Shown piece by piece: positions 15,962-23,688 of a DNA stretch of 27,222 nucleotides (position 1 is its first letter; each line of letters opens with the position of its first letter). The stretch is taken from positions 1-27,222 of the forward strand of contig JABRWC010000090.1 in assembly GCA_039961675.1 (NCBI GenBank). The letters run 5' to 3'. The notes under the pieces are model-generated. The model was not told where the DNA came from. It searched no databases and was given only the letters and a program-made list of their open reading frames with translations. This stretch comes from JABRWC01 sp039961675 (GTDB lineage Bacteria > Planctomycetota > Phycisphaerae > UBA1845 > Fen-1342). The translations under genes were made by a program, and so were the position numbers.

Positions 15962-16852
15962 CTACGTGAACAACTCCACCGGCACGCCGACCGCTTCCAC
16001 CTGCCGCGAAATGCCCAGCAGCTCGTCCGGATGAAGCTCGGTCACGTACGGCTGTGCAGTGCGCCGCGCCACGGTGTACACCTGCACGCGCGAAATCCGA
16101 CAGCCGTTCTTCAGCAGCCAGCTTAGCCGCGCCGCATACGCCGCAATCTCCGCCGGGCTTGGGCCGGCGCCGTTGATCAGCATGAACAGCGATTGGATCA
16201 CCAGCGGCTGCTCGCGCCCCGCCGCCAAGATGTTCTCCAGGACCTGCTCAAGCGTGCATCCCGCCGCGTTCACGCGCCGGAAATATGCCTCCGTGCCGGC
16301 GTCGAGCTTGGCCCAGATTTCCCCCTTGCGCCCGTAGAGGAACGACAGCGTAGCGGCGACCGCCGGCTCACGCAGCGCGGTCGCGTTCGTTATCACGATG
16401 ATGGGCGTGCTCGACAGCCCCAACCCGTCGCGGACGCTCACGGCCAGCCGCACGGCTTCGGGAAACTCCGCCGCCCGCGTCGGCTCACCGTCGCCGGAGA
16501 ACGCGATGTTCCGCAGACCGCGATACTCGGGCGGCACGCCGGCGAACGATTCGTGCTCGAAGATCGCCTCCGGCCGGGCGAGGAGCGAACGCAGCTCAGC
16601 CCGCACGCGCGGAAGGTCGACGGCCGAGGTGCGCGGCGGCCGGGTCCGATCCACCTGGCAGTAGATGCAGGCGAAGTTGCAGCGCTGATCGGGGTTGAGG
16701 TTGATCCCGATGCTCAGGCCGCGGCTCCGACGCGAAATGACCGGATAAACGAAGGCGTTTTCGTACCACCGGCTGGGGTGAGATTCGAAGGCAACTCGAA
16801 GCGATCTCGATGGTTGCGACAAGACACCCTCCGATTTCGCCCATTCTCGCAA
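15962..16852 (-). CDS. radical SAM protein, COG0731/TYW1-like
   Basis: The protein has 296 residues if started at the TTG at 16852, the only start-like codon near the N terminus; an in-frame stop lies about 16 codons upstream and there is no early ATG. Cys58, Cys62 and Cys65 in CNFACIYC are the CxxxCxxC that binds the 4Fe-4S cluster and S-adenosylmethionine. FSGDGEPT at 118-125 is the SAM-contact motif, and ITNAT and AKLDAGTE are further family segments. The flanks SIGINLNP and CIYCQVDR fit the COG0731 group related to TYW1, the tRNA wybutosine enzyme, although most bacterial members have no known reaction. It has no extra C-terminal cluster. It is downstream of the deacetylase gene on the same strand, but 182 bp containing the candidate small RNA separate them. 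Confidence 0.85.
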   Translation of the reverse strand: MREWAKSEGVLSQPSRSLRVAFESHPSRWYENAFVYPVISRRSRGLSIGINLNPDQRCNFACIYCQVDRTRPPRTSAVDLPRVRAELRSLLARPEAIFEHESFAGVPPEYRGLRNIAFSGDGEPTRAAEFPEAVRLAVSVRDGLGLSSTPIIVITNATALREPAVAATLSFLYGRKGEIWAKLDAGTEAYFRRVNAAGCTLEQVLENILAAGREQPLVIQSLFMLINGAGPSPAEIAAYAARLSWLLKNGCRISRVQVYTVARRTAQPYVTELHPDELLGISRQVEAVGVPVELFT

Positions 16853-16908
16853 TTTCTTGGCAGTTCGGAATAGCCCGCGACGGTCGCCGGTTAATGATTA
16901 CGAGCAAT

Positions 16909-17017
16909 CTTCTCCACGCGGGGTGGAGAGGGGTTGGCAGGATGTAGCTCGGCTCGCCCTTCTTGCCAATCCGAACTTGGCCCGTTCTCAGGTCGGAGGG
17001 AACGGGCCTCTTTTTTT
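16909..17017 (+). ncRNA. candidate structured small RNA, three stem-loops with terminator
   Basis: Three hairpins follow one another on the + strand. Hairpin 1 pairs 16909-16917 with 16923-16931 (9 bp, one G-T pair, 5-nt loop). Hairpin 2 pairs 16932-16939 with 16964-16972 (8 bp with a G-T pair and one spare base, 24-nt loop rich in G and C). Hairpin 3 is the terminator at 16979-17008 followed by a T-run. No + strand gene precedes it: the nearest upstream + gene ends at 15867, with a minus-strand gene between. The terminator therefore most simply ends a separate short transcript of about 110 nt. It does not carry the conserved loops of SRP RNA, RNase P RNA, tmRNA or a tRNA. The 5' end is not defined; no clear promoter was found. 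Confidence 0.5.
16979..17017 (+). terminator. Rho-independent terminator, + strand
   Basis: GGCCCGTTC (16979-16987) pairs perfectly with GAACGGGCC (17000-17008) around a 12-nt loop, followed by TC and seven T's (17011-17017). Read on the minus strand the stem is not followed by T's, so it works in the + direction only. It is the clearest intrinsic terminator in the window. Confidence 0.9.
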
Positions 17018-17034
17018 GCGCGCCCGCAGCCCCC

Positions 17035-17985
17035 TCACGCTTCCGCCAGCAGCCCCACATGGTCGCTGACGCACCGCCGCAACGCTTCCAGATCGTATCC
17101 GCCTTCCAGAACGCTGAGCACGCGGCCCTGGGCGTAGCGATTCGCCCGCACGAGCAGCTCTCGCAACATCAGGATGAATCCCTCGTCGCTTAGCGCCGCG
17201 CAGCCAATGGGGTCGGCGGCGTGCGCGTCAAACCCGGCCGAAATGATGACCACTTCCGGCTGGTACCCTTCGATCGCGGGCAGCACCTTGTCCCGGAACG
17301 CCTCCCGGTAATCCTGGTCGCGGGCGCCAGGGCGAAACGGAACGTTCAGTGTGTAACCCTTGCCCGGACCGACGCCCACCTCGTCCGCATACCCCGTGCC
17401 CGGGTACAGGTAATCGGGATGTCCGTGCAGGCTGATGAACAGCACGCCAGGGTCGCTTTCAAACAGGTGCTGCGTTCCGTTGCCATGGTGCACGTCCCAG
17501 TCCAGGATCAGTATCCGCTTCATGCCGCATTCACGTTGAAGCACGTCCGCCGCGAGCGCCACGTTGTTCAGCAGGCAGAATCCCATCGATCGGTCGGCCT
17601 CCGCGTGGTGCCCCGGCGGTCGTACGGCGCAGAACGCACGTTGCAACGTGCCGCTGCCCACCAGCCGCGCCGCCATGACGACGCCTCCTGCCGCCAGCCG
17701 CGCGATCTCGGACGACTCCGCACAGATCGTGCTGTCCGGCGAGTCGATGTAGCGTGCCCCGCTGCGGCAGGCCCGTTCCAGCCGGTCGAGATAGGCAGGC
17801 GAGTGCCGCCGCTGGGCCACTTCCCGCTCGATCGGCTCCGGCTCGATCCGATGGGAGGCGGCGAGCAACCCGCTCCATTCCAGCGCGGCGGCGACGGCGT
17901 CGAGCCGCTCCGGACGCTCGGGGTGTCCGGACCCGGTAAGATGTTTCTTGAAGCGGGGGTCGTAGAGAATTCCGAGCCGGACCAT
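17035..17985 (-). CDS. HDAC/AcuC-family zinc deacetylase
   Basis: The protein has 316 residues from the ATG at 17985 (MVRLGILYDPRFKKH); the frame is open upstream but the family starts here. Catalytic features of arginase-fold deacetylases are complete: His126-His127 in RPPGHHAE, the zinc ligands Asp164 and His166 in LDWDVHHGNGTQ, Asp253 in SAGFDAHAADP, and the transition-state Tyr297 in EGGYD. Bacterial relatives deacetylate acetyl-CoA synthetase (AcuC), acetylpolyamines or other small substrates. The length and motifs fit the HDAC class II-like group, and the substrate cannot be inferred here. It appears to be transcribed from a promoter so close that the mRNA would be leaderless. It ends 18 bases past the T-run of the antisense terminator. 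Confidence 0.92.
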   Translation of the reverse strand: MVRLGILYDPRFKKHLTGSGHPERPERLDAVAAALEWSGLLAASHRIEPEPIEREVAQRRHSPAYLDRLERACRSGARYIDSPDSTICAESSEIARLAAGGVVMAARLVGSGTLQRAFCAVRPPGHHAEADRSMGFCLLNNVALAADVLQRECGMKRILILDWDVHHGNGTQHLFESDPGVLFISLHGHPDYLYPGTGYADEVGVGPGKGYTLNVPFRPGARDQDYREAFRDKVLPAIEGYQPEVVIISAGFDAHAADPIGCAALSDEGFILMLRELLVRANRYAQGRVLSVLEGGYDLEALRRCVSDHVGLLAEA

Positions 17986-17992
17986 CGCGGCC

Positions 17993-18021
17993 AGTGTACC
18001 GCTCGGCCCGCGGCGGGTCAG
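17993..18021 (-). promoter_or_regulatory. candidate promoter giving a leaderless deacetylase mRNA
   Basis: On the minus strand CTGACC (18021-18016), a 17-base spacer and TACACT (17998-17993) are followed by seven bases and then the ATG. The expected start site is the A of the start codon. No Shine-Dalgarno is visible. Confidence 0.45.
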
Positions 18022-18062
18022 GGGTATGCGGCCCGTAGGCTCGCCGGGTAGGAGGCAGCGCA

Positions 18063-18545
18063 ATGACGCTCGAGTGGTCCGCAAGAGACGTTCAGAAGCT
18101 GCGAGCGATGCAATTCGCGGTAATCGGGATGGCTGCCGGGCTGGTCGGCCTGGTCGTGATCGTGCTGTCGATCGCTCCTCCATCGGCTTCCGTCGCGGCC
18201 GCGGCTGCCCGAATCTGGCTTGCCGGGCTTGCGATCGTCACGGCGCTGCTGCTCATTTCAATTCTTCTCGTCCGCGCTTGGACCACCAGCCAGCTTCGCG
18301 ACTTCGCCTCGCGCGCAGCCCGCGGCGACGACCCGCCGGGGCAGGTGACGTATGCGTACGGGAGCGGCCGGTTGATTGCAGCGGCGCTCGCCGAGAGCAT
18401 CGGTGTACTCGGCGCTGTCGCGTTCATTTTGACGCAAGAACCGTTGACGCTCGTGGCGTGCGCGATTTCGGCCTTACTCGTTTTGGCGCACATGCCGACA
18501 GTGGGCGAATTCCGGCGGCTTGCTCAATCCGCGATCGTGCATTGA
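18063..18545 (+). CDS. small membrane protein, four predicted helices
   Basis: The protein has 160 residues. The ATG at 18063 has AGGAGG seven bases upstream, one of the best ribosome sites in the window. Four hydrophobic stretches lie at about 17-38 (FAVIGMAAGLVGLVVIVLSIA), 50-70 (IWLAGLAIVTALLLISILLV), 103-123 and 128-146. They form two hairpins joined by a charged loop (DFASRAARGDDPPGQVTYAYGSG). No catalytic motif is visible and I do not recognise the family. It lies divergent from the deacetylase and convergent with priA, 26 bases from the priA stop, with no partner in its own direction. Confidence 0.75.
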   Translation: MTLEWSARDVQKLRAMQFAVIGMAAGLVGLVVIVLSIAPPSASVAAAAARIWLAGLAIVTALLLISILLVRAWTTSQLRDFASRAARGDDPPGQVTYAYGSGRLIAAALAESIGVLGAVAFILTQEPLTLVACAISALLVLAHMPTVGEFRRLAQSAIVH

Positions 18546-18571
18546 CACCGGGGATTTGTCGCCCCGCCGGG

Positions 18572-20866
18572 TTACAGCAGGTCGACTGGATCGACGTCGA
18601 CGCTGAAGCGTTCGACGCGTGGCGACAGCAAGCGCTCCCGCCTGGCTTCCGCTATTAACCGCGAGGCGGTCAAGGAGCGCGGGATGCGCACAAGAACCGC
18701 CGCGCGGTACAGTCCGCGAACCCGCGTCACGACGCACAATTCGGCATCTTCAACTCGGATTTCCGCGTGGATGCGACCGGCGATTCCACGCAGTCCCTCG
18801 CTGACCGCTTTCGCTGCCGCCACCGCCCGGCTCTGGCGGGAGTCGGCGAGAATCAGCCGGACCAGTCGCGCGTATGGTGGACTGAACGTCTTCCGTCGCA
18901 ATTCGAGCTCCGCCGCGGCGAAACCGGGGTAGTCCAGCCGAAGCGCGGCTTGGATTACGCGCGCCCCGGGCTGGCGCGTCTGGATGAGTGCCACGGAATC
19001 CGCCGCCGCCCGCCCTCCCCGCCCCGCGACCTGAACGAGGAGTTGGAACGTGCGCTCGGAAGAGCGTAGGTCGGGCAGCGCCAGCATTTCGTCGACGTCG
19101 ATCACGCCGACCAGCGCGACGCGCGGGAAGTCCAGCCCCTTGGCTATCATCTGCGTCCCAAGCATGACGTCCGCCTCGCCCGCTTCGAACCGGCGCAGCG
19201 CGTCTTCGTAGTCGCCGCGGCGCCGCATGCTGTCGCGATCCAGGCGCAGCAGCCGGGCGGATGGAAAGGCGCGGCGCAGCTCCTCCTCGAGGCGTTGGAT
19301 CGCGTGGCCGCCGCGTTCGAGCGGCCCGCAGCAGGAGTCGTCCGGGCAGTGCGCGGGCGTCGGGGCGCGGTGCGTACAGCGATGGCAGCGGACCTCTGCG
19401 GCCGCGCGGTGCTCGACAAGCTGCGCTCCGCAGCGCGGGCAGCATACGGGCAGACCGCAGCGCGCACACCGCAGGCGCGTCGCGTAGCCGCGGCGGTTGT
19501 GGAGCAGGATGGCCTGTCGCCCGGCATCGAGCACGGCACGCAGCTCCCGAAGCAGACCGGGCGCCAGCACGACGCCGACCTGGCCCAGCTCGCGACGCGA
19601 GATGTCCACCGTACCGGTCCGCGGAAGTTGCGATCCCGGTACGCGCTCCGGCAGCTCGATCCGCTCATACGACGGATGGTGGGACGAATTGAACCAGGTC
19701 TCCAGCGACGGCGTGGCGGAGCCAAGCAGCACGGGTACGCGCTCGAGCTGGCCGCGCCTGATCGCCACGTCGCGCGCGTGGTAATACGGCGCGGACAGGC
19801 TCTTGAAGCTGCCCTCCTGCTCCTCGTCTACGATCAGCAGACCCAGGCGCGGGCACGGCGCGAACACCGCCGAGCGCGTCCCAATCACGACATCGACCTC
19901 GCCCGCGGCGATCCGTTCGTGCGCCCGCGCTCGCTCACTGTCCTTGAGTCGGCTGTGCAGGATTGCCGCACGAGGAAAGCGGCGCGCCAGCCGCTGAACG
20001 ATTTGCGTCGCCAGCGCAATCTCGGGCACGAGCAGGATCGCCTGCCGGCCCGCCGCGACGACCCGCCGCATCGCGCGCACGTAGACCTCGGTCTTGCCGC
20101 TTCCGGGCACGCCGAACAGCAGGAAAACGCGGAATACGTCCGGAGCAGCCAGCGCGTCGGCGATGCGCTCGAGCGCGTTCTGCTGAGCGGCGGTCAGGTT
20201 GTAGCCGTCCTCCGGGCACGGCTTCGCCTGCGACGCGGGCGCTTCGCTCGTCGCAACCACCTGCGGTTCGGCTGTCACGCGGCGTGACTCGATGACGATG
20301 TTCCGGCTGCGCAGCGCCTTGAGCACTGCCACGCCGACGCCCGCCTTGTGGAGCGCGGCGCGCCGCGGCAGCGGCGCCTCGCGCAACGCGTTTACGAGCG
20401 CCGCCTGCCGCCTGGTCAGCGCGGCAGGGTCGAAGTTCGGCGCCAGTTCCAGGAAGCACACCGCTTTGCGCCTGGACGTCGGCGGCCGCGAGGCGGCGAC
20501 ATCCAGCGCCAGCCCGGGCGGCCAGGCGTAATAGCCGCTGATCCAGAGCGCCAGCTCGACGAGCTTGTCCGACAGCACCGGCCGGGGGTCGGCGATCGAA
20601 GTGACCGCCTTTCGCACGTGGGCCCACGCCCCCTGCCCGACGCGCACGCACCAGCCGCGCGTCATTCGGGCCGTCCGGCCGTAGGGCACTTCCACGCGCA
20701 TGCCGATCGTCAGGTTGGCCTGCAACTCGGCCGGCACCGCGTACGAGTACGTCGCGAACGTCCGGCGGCAAACGGCGATGTCGGCCAGCATCCCCTCCCC
20801 GGCCTGGCCCGCAGCCGGGAGCAGCCACATTTGTTGCGCGGAGCCGGTCCCATCGCTTTCGGGCAT
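18572..20866 (-). CDS. priA: primosomal replication-restart helicase PriA
   Basis: The protein has 764 residues from the ATG at 20866, with AGGAAA seven bases upstream. PriA binds stalled or D-loop forks and reloads the replisome. An N-terminal DNA-binding region (about 30-125, FATYSYAVPAEL...RVEVPYGRTARMTRGWCV) precedes the helicase core. Core motifs are Walker A GVPGSGKT at 252-259, Walker B DEEQ at 347-350, and SAT at 383-385. The zinc-binding insertion carries Cys467, 470, 475/476, 479, 494, 497, 507 and 512/513. TQMIAKGLDFPRV and QVAGRGGR are the last motor motifs. Two points differ from most PriA proteins: motif II reads DEEQ rather than DEEH, and the last zinc knuckle reads CPDDSCC rather than CPxC. 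Everything else is intact, so an active enzyme is expected. Confidence 0.96.
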   Translation of the reverse strand: MPESDGTGSAQQMWLLPAAGQAGEGMLADIAVCRRTFATYSYAVPAELQANLTIGMRVEVPYGRTARMTRGWCVRVGQGAWAHVRKAVTSIADPRPVLSDKLVELALWISGYYAWPPGLALDVAASRPPTSRRKAVCFLELAPNFDPAALTRRQAALVNALREAPLPRRAALHKAGVGVAVLKALRSRNIVIESRRVTAEPQVVATSEAPASQAKPCPEDGYNLTAAQQNALERIADALAAPDVFRVFLLFGVPGSGKTEVYVRAMRRVVAAGRQAILLVPEIALATQIVQRLARRFPRAAILHSRLKDSERARAHERIAAGEVDVVIGTRSAVFAPCPRLGLLIVDEEQEGSFKSLSAPYYHARDVAIRRGQLERVPVLLGSATPSLETWFNSSHHPSYERIELPERVPGSQLPRTGTVDISRRELGQVGVVLAPGLLRELRAVLDAGRQAILLHNRRGYATRLRCARCGLPVCCPRCGAQLVEHRAAAEVRCHRCTHRAPTPAHCPDDSCCGPLERGGHAIQRLEEELRRAFPSARLLRLDRDSMRRRGDYEDALRRFEAGEADVMLGTQMIAKGLDFPRVALVGVIDVDEMLALPDLRSSERTFQLLVQVAGRGGRAAADSVALIQTRQPGARVIQAALRLDYPGFAAAELELRRKTFSPPYARLVRLILADSRQSRAVAAAKAVSEGLRGIAGRIHAEIRVEDAELCVVTRVRGLYRAAVLVRIPRSLTASRLIAEARRERLLSPRVERFSVDVDPVDLL

Positions 20867-21089
20867 CGTGCGTTTCCTGTCGCGAACCGCATTGGCTTCA
20901 ACAGCGGAGGCTTCGCCCGTCGCCGATCCGCGTCCAATAACCAGGTCACATATCGTACCGCTGGCCAAGCGCAGGACGGGCGCGATCACGCCGCTCGCCG
21001 GTGAACCTGCCGGTCGCAAGAAATGGTCCGGCGGATTTCAGTCGATGAATAGGTGCTGCGCCGCGAGGTCTGGCGGCGGAGACCTGGCT

Positions 21090-22112
21090 TTGGATCCGAA
21101 TCGCACGATCATCCTGGCTGAAGATGACTCGGCGTCGCGGGCGCTGCTTCAGCGCCAACTCGTCAACGCCGGGTATCCCGTCGTTGCGTGCGCCGACGGC
21201 ATGGAGGCGCTCGAGGCCGTGAAGTGCGCCGGCGGGGGCATTGTCATCGCGGACTGGATCATGCCGAACCTCGACGGCATTGGGCTGTGCCGCCGGATTC
21301 GCGAGATGATCGACTGCCAGGCGCTGGGGTTCGTGTACTTCATCCTGCTGACCGCCCAAGCCGACAAAGAGGCCGTCATCGCCGGCTTCGAGGCGGGCGC
21401 CGACGACTATCTTACGAAGCCCTACGACAAGCAGGAGCTGGTGGCACGCCTGCGCGCCGGCGAACGCATCTACCAGCTCCAATGGCAGCTCATCCACCGG
21501 CAACTCGAGATTCAACAGGTCAACGCGGAGATCGTCACGCTCAACCACAAGCTCCAGGTGCTCGCGACGACCGACGACCTCACCGGCGCGCTCAATCGCC
21601 GCGCGTTCCTGGAGCGTCTGGACGAGATGATCGCCCACGCCGAGCGCGAGGGTCGGCCGCTCGGCTGCGCGATGCTCGACCTCGACCGCTTCAAGTCGAT
21701 CAACGACACGCACGGCCACCAGGCGGGAGACGCCATCCTCCGCGCCACGGTCGACGTCGCGCGCGACCGGCTTCGCAAGTATGACGTGATCGGGCGCCTC
21801 GGCGGTGAGGAGTTCTGTGTCGCCTGCCCCGGCGCGGCACGCCACGAAACCGCCGTTCTCGCCGAGCGGATTCGGGCCGCAGTCGAAGCGTCCAGCGTGA
21901 CCTGCAATGGCGTCTCGATCGCCGCCACGGCGAGCCTTGGCGTCGCCATACTGAGCGAAACGGAGTCTTCGACGCAGCGCGTGCTGGGCGCCGCCGACGC
22001 GATGCTCTACAAGGCCAAGACTTCCGGCCGCAATCAAGTCTGGGTCTGGACGCCGGACGGCACGGGCACGCGCTTCGACGCCGCCCGCGCGGCGGAGTCT
22101 GCGTGCGGCTGA
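21090..22112 (+). CDS. response-regulator diguanylate cyclase (REC-GGDEF)
   Basis: The protein has 340 residues from a TTG at 21090, chosen because GGAG lies eight bases upstream and the receiver begins at once (MDPNRTIILAEDD). An ATG at 21045 would add 15 residues but has a poor ribosome site. The REC domain (about 5-125) has Asp12-13, phospho-acceptor Asp55, Thr88 and Lys110. A helical signalling linker (about 125-160) leads to the GGDEF domain from TTDDLTGALNRRAF. The active-site signature is GGEEF at 238-242, and an RxxD inhibitory site (RKYD, 229-232) lies five residues before it. The enzyme should therefore make cyclic di-GMP when phosphorylated and be product-inhibited. No cognate kinase is nearby; it is divergent from priA. 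Confidence 0.95.
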   Translation: MDPNRTIILAEDDSASRALLQRQLVNAGYPVVACADGMEALEAVKCAGGGIVIADWIMPNLDGIGLCRRIREMIDCQALGFVYFILLTAQADKEAVIAGFEAGADDYLTKPYDKQELVARLRAGERIYQLQWQLIHRQLEIQQVNAEIVTLNHKLQVLATTDDLTGALNRRAFLERLDEMIAHAEREGRPLGCAMLDLDRFKSINDTHGHQAGDAILRATVDVARDRLRKYDVIGRLGGEEFCVACPGAARHETAVLAERIRAAVEASSVTCNGVSIAATASLGVAILSETESSTQRVLGAADAMLYKAKTSGRNQVWVWTPDGTGTRFDAARAAESACG

Positions 22113-22176
22113 AGCGCCCCCCTGCGGGCTGTGATCTCGCGCCCGCCGCGCACTCCGTCCGTGGATCGAGAGCCGG

Positions 22177-22182
22177 TAGAAT
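22177..22182 (+). promoter_or_regulatory. -10 element placing the surE transcript start at its ATG
   Basis: TAGAAT is separated from the surE ATG by only six bases, and there is no Shine-Dalgarno. A leaderless mRNA is the simplest reading, although no good -35 is seen. Confidence 0.35.
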
Positions 22183-22188
22183 CTCCAC

Positions 22189-22956
22189 ATGCGCATCCTG
22201 ATCACCAATGACGACGGCATCCTGGCGCCCGGGATCGAGGCGCTGTACTCGGCGGTCTGCGACCTGGGCGAAGTGGAGGTCGTTGCGCCCTCGACGTCGC
22301 AATCCGCGGTCGGACATGCGATCTCCGTGCTCACACCGCTGGCCGTGGACCGCGTTCACGTGAACAAGATCTTCTGGGGCTGGAGCGTGGACGGCCGCCC
22401 GGCGGACTGCGTAAAGCTCGCCATGCACAAGCTGCTCGGCGGCCGGCCGGATTTCGTGCTCAGCGGCATCAACTCCGGCGTCAACACCGGCATCAACGTG
22501 CTCTACAGCGGGACCGTCGCCGGCGCGGTGGAGGGGGCGTTCTTCGGCGTGCCGTCCGTGGCGTTTTCGCTGGAGCTATCGAAGGAACTGGATTTCGGGC
22601 GCGCCGGCGTCATCGCCCGGCGGGTCTTTCAGCGCTTCGCGGCGAGCGCTCCGGCCCCGGGCATGGTGCTGAACGTGAACATCCCGGCGCTCGACGACGG
22701 CTGGCCGCGCGGCGTGCGCGTCTGCCCGCAGAGCATTGTGCCGATGGCCGACAGCTATCACGAGCAGGTCGATCCGCGTGGCCGGCCGGTGTACTGGCTC
22801 GACGGCCGGCTGCCGGACCGCGAAATCTGCCCGGACAGCGACCTGGAGGCCGTGAAGGACCGCTACGTCGCGATCACGCCCCTGCGCTTCGACATGACGG
22901 CCCGCGACCAGCTTGGTCCGGTGAAGGCGTGGAACTGGCCGCAGACATTCGAATGA
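22189..22956 (+). CDS. surE: 5'/3'-nucleotidase SurE
   Basis: The protein has 255 residues, the usual SurE length. The metal-binding acidic pair Asp8-Asp9 lies in ILITNDDG, Ser39 in VVAPSTSQSAVGH, and Asn95 in LSGINSGVNTG; these are the four ligands of the SurE active site. SYHEQVDPRGRPVYW and AITPLRFDMTA are typical C-terminal segments. SurE hydrolyses nucleoside 5'- or 3'-monophosphates (and sometimes polyphosphate) in the cytoplasm and is linked to stationary-phase survival. Its stop codon overlaps the start of the DNA glycosylase gene (ATGA at 22953-22956), so the two are translationally coupled. Confidence 0.96.
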   Translation: MRILITNDDGILAPGIEALYSAVCDLGEVEVVAPSTSQSAVGHAISVLTPLAVDRVHVNKIFWGWSVDGRPADCVKLAMHKLLGGRPDFVLSGINSGVNTGINVLYSGTVAGAVEGAFFGVPSVAFSLELSKELDFGRAGVIARRVFQRFAASAPAPGMVLNVNIPALDDGWPRGVRVCPQSIVPMADSYHEQVDPRGRPVYWLDGRLPDREICPDSDLEAVKDRYVAITPLRFDMTARDQLGPVKAWNWPQTFE

Positions 22957-23600
22957 ACTCGAAACGCTCCGCTCGACCCCACCTGCGGCCCCTGCCGCGG
23001 AGCTTCTATGACCGCGACGTGCTCGCCGTCGCACAAGAGCTCATCGGCGTGCTGCTCGTCCGCCGCGCCGAAGACGGCCTCTGCGCCGGCCGCATCGTCG
23101 AGGCGGAGGCGTACCTCGCCGCGGGGGATTCGGCAAGCCACTCGTTCGCGGGTCGCAAGAACAAGAACGCGTCCATGTTCGGGCCGCCCGGCCATGCCTA
23201 CGTGTACCCGATCCACTCGCGCGTGTGCTTCAACGTCGTCACCGAGCCGGCGGGCGTCGGGAGCGCGGTCCTGATTCGTGCCGTCGAGCCGGTGGACGGC
23301 GTGCCGCTGATGCAGAATCGCCGCGGCTGCGAGCGGCTCCGCGACCTGGCGCGCGGTCCGGCGCGGCTGTGCGAAGCGTTCGCCATCACCCGCGCGCTGG
23401 ACGGCTGGGACCTGACGACGGGCGACGCGCTGTGGCTGGCAAAGGACGAGACGGACTCACCGCAGGAGCTGCCGATCGAGCGCACCACACGCATCGGCGT
23501 AACGTCGGCGCACGACCTGCCGCTGCGCTTCATCCTCGCGGGCAGCCCGTTCGTGAGCGGGGCACGACCGGCCGACCTGCGGAGCAGCGAAAGAGCGTAG
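22953..23600 (+). CDS. mpg: 3-methyladenine DNA glycosylase (AAG/MPG family)
   Basis: The protein has 215 residues from the ATG that overlaps the surE stop; an in-frame GTG at 22929 would add eight residues inside surE. The sequence RSFYDRDVLAVAQELIGVLLVRR starts the AAG fold. IVEAEAYLAAGDSASHSFAGRKNKNASMF contains the catalytic Glu52 and Tyr54, equivalent to human Glu125 and Tyr127, and PPGHAYVYPIHSRVCFNVV contains the base-flipping tyrosine region. It excises alkylated purines, starting base-excision repair. Coupling with surE pairs nucleotide clean-up with damaged-base removal; the functional link is inference. Its TAG stop is the first part of a GTAG hairpin repeat. Confidence 0.95.
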   Translation: MNSKRSARPHLRPLPRSFYDRDVLAVAQELIGVLLVRRAEDGLCAGRIVEAEAYLAAGDSASHSFAGRKNKNASMFGPPGHAYVYPIHSRVCFNVVTEPAGVGSAVLIRAVEPVDGVPLMQNRRGCERLRDLARGPARLCEAFAITRALDGWDLTTGDALWLAKDETDSPQELPIERTTRIGVTSAHDLPLRFILAGSPFVSGARPADLRSSERA

Positions 23601-23620
23601 CCCATGGCTCCAGCCATGGG
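23597..23620 (+). repeat. GTAG hairpin repeat, copy 1
   Basis: GTAG is followed by a perfect inverted repeat, CCCATGGCT (23601-23609) with AGCCATGGG (23612-23620), 2-nt gap. The TAG of the leading GTAG is the stop codon of the DNA glycosylase gene. A second, less symmetric copy is at 23848-23873. Confidence 0.8.
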
Positions 23621-23645
23621 GGCCATTGTGGGTGTGGGTGTGATG

Positions 23646-23688
23646 GTGGGGGACCGGTCTCTGACTCAGTGGGGGACCGGTCTCTGAC
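23646..23688 (+). repeat. tandem 20-bp repeats
   Basis: The 20 bases at 23646-23665 recur exactly at 23669-23688 with a 3-base gap (core GGGGGACCGGTCTCTGAC). The second copy continues into CGGTC, allowing a stem GACCGGT/ACCGGTC around CTCTG. A decayed third copy (GGGGGACCAATCTTGAA) starts near 23756. Confidence 0.85.

Noticed and set aside
16919..16990. Possible initiator-tRNA-like sequence (CGCGGGGTGGAG and GTAGCTC segments)
   Set aside because: The cloverleaf does not form: no acceptor stem closes, no T-loop GTTCRA is in register, and the pairing present is three serial hairpins instead.
16930..17010. Possible small SRP (4.5S) RNA because of GGATGTAGCT and AGGTCGGAGG
   Set aside because: The conserved SRP apical motif (GGAAG tetraloop with AGCAGCC side) is missing and the structure is not one long hairpin.
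16596..17060. Minus-strand reading frame of 154 codons across the candidate RNA
   Set aside because: It overlaps the start of the radical SAM gene in another frame, has no ribosome site and no recognisable domain; it is most likely fortuitous.
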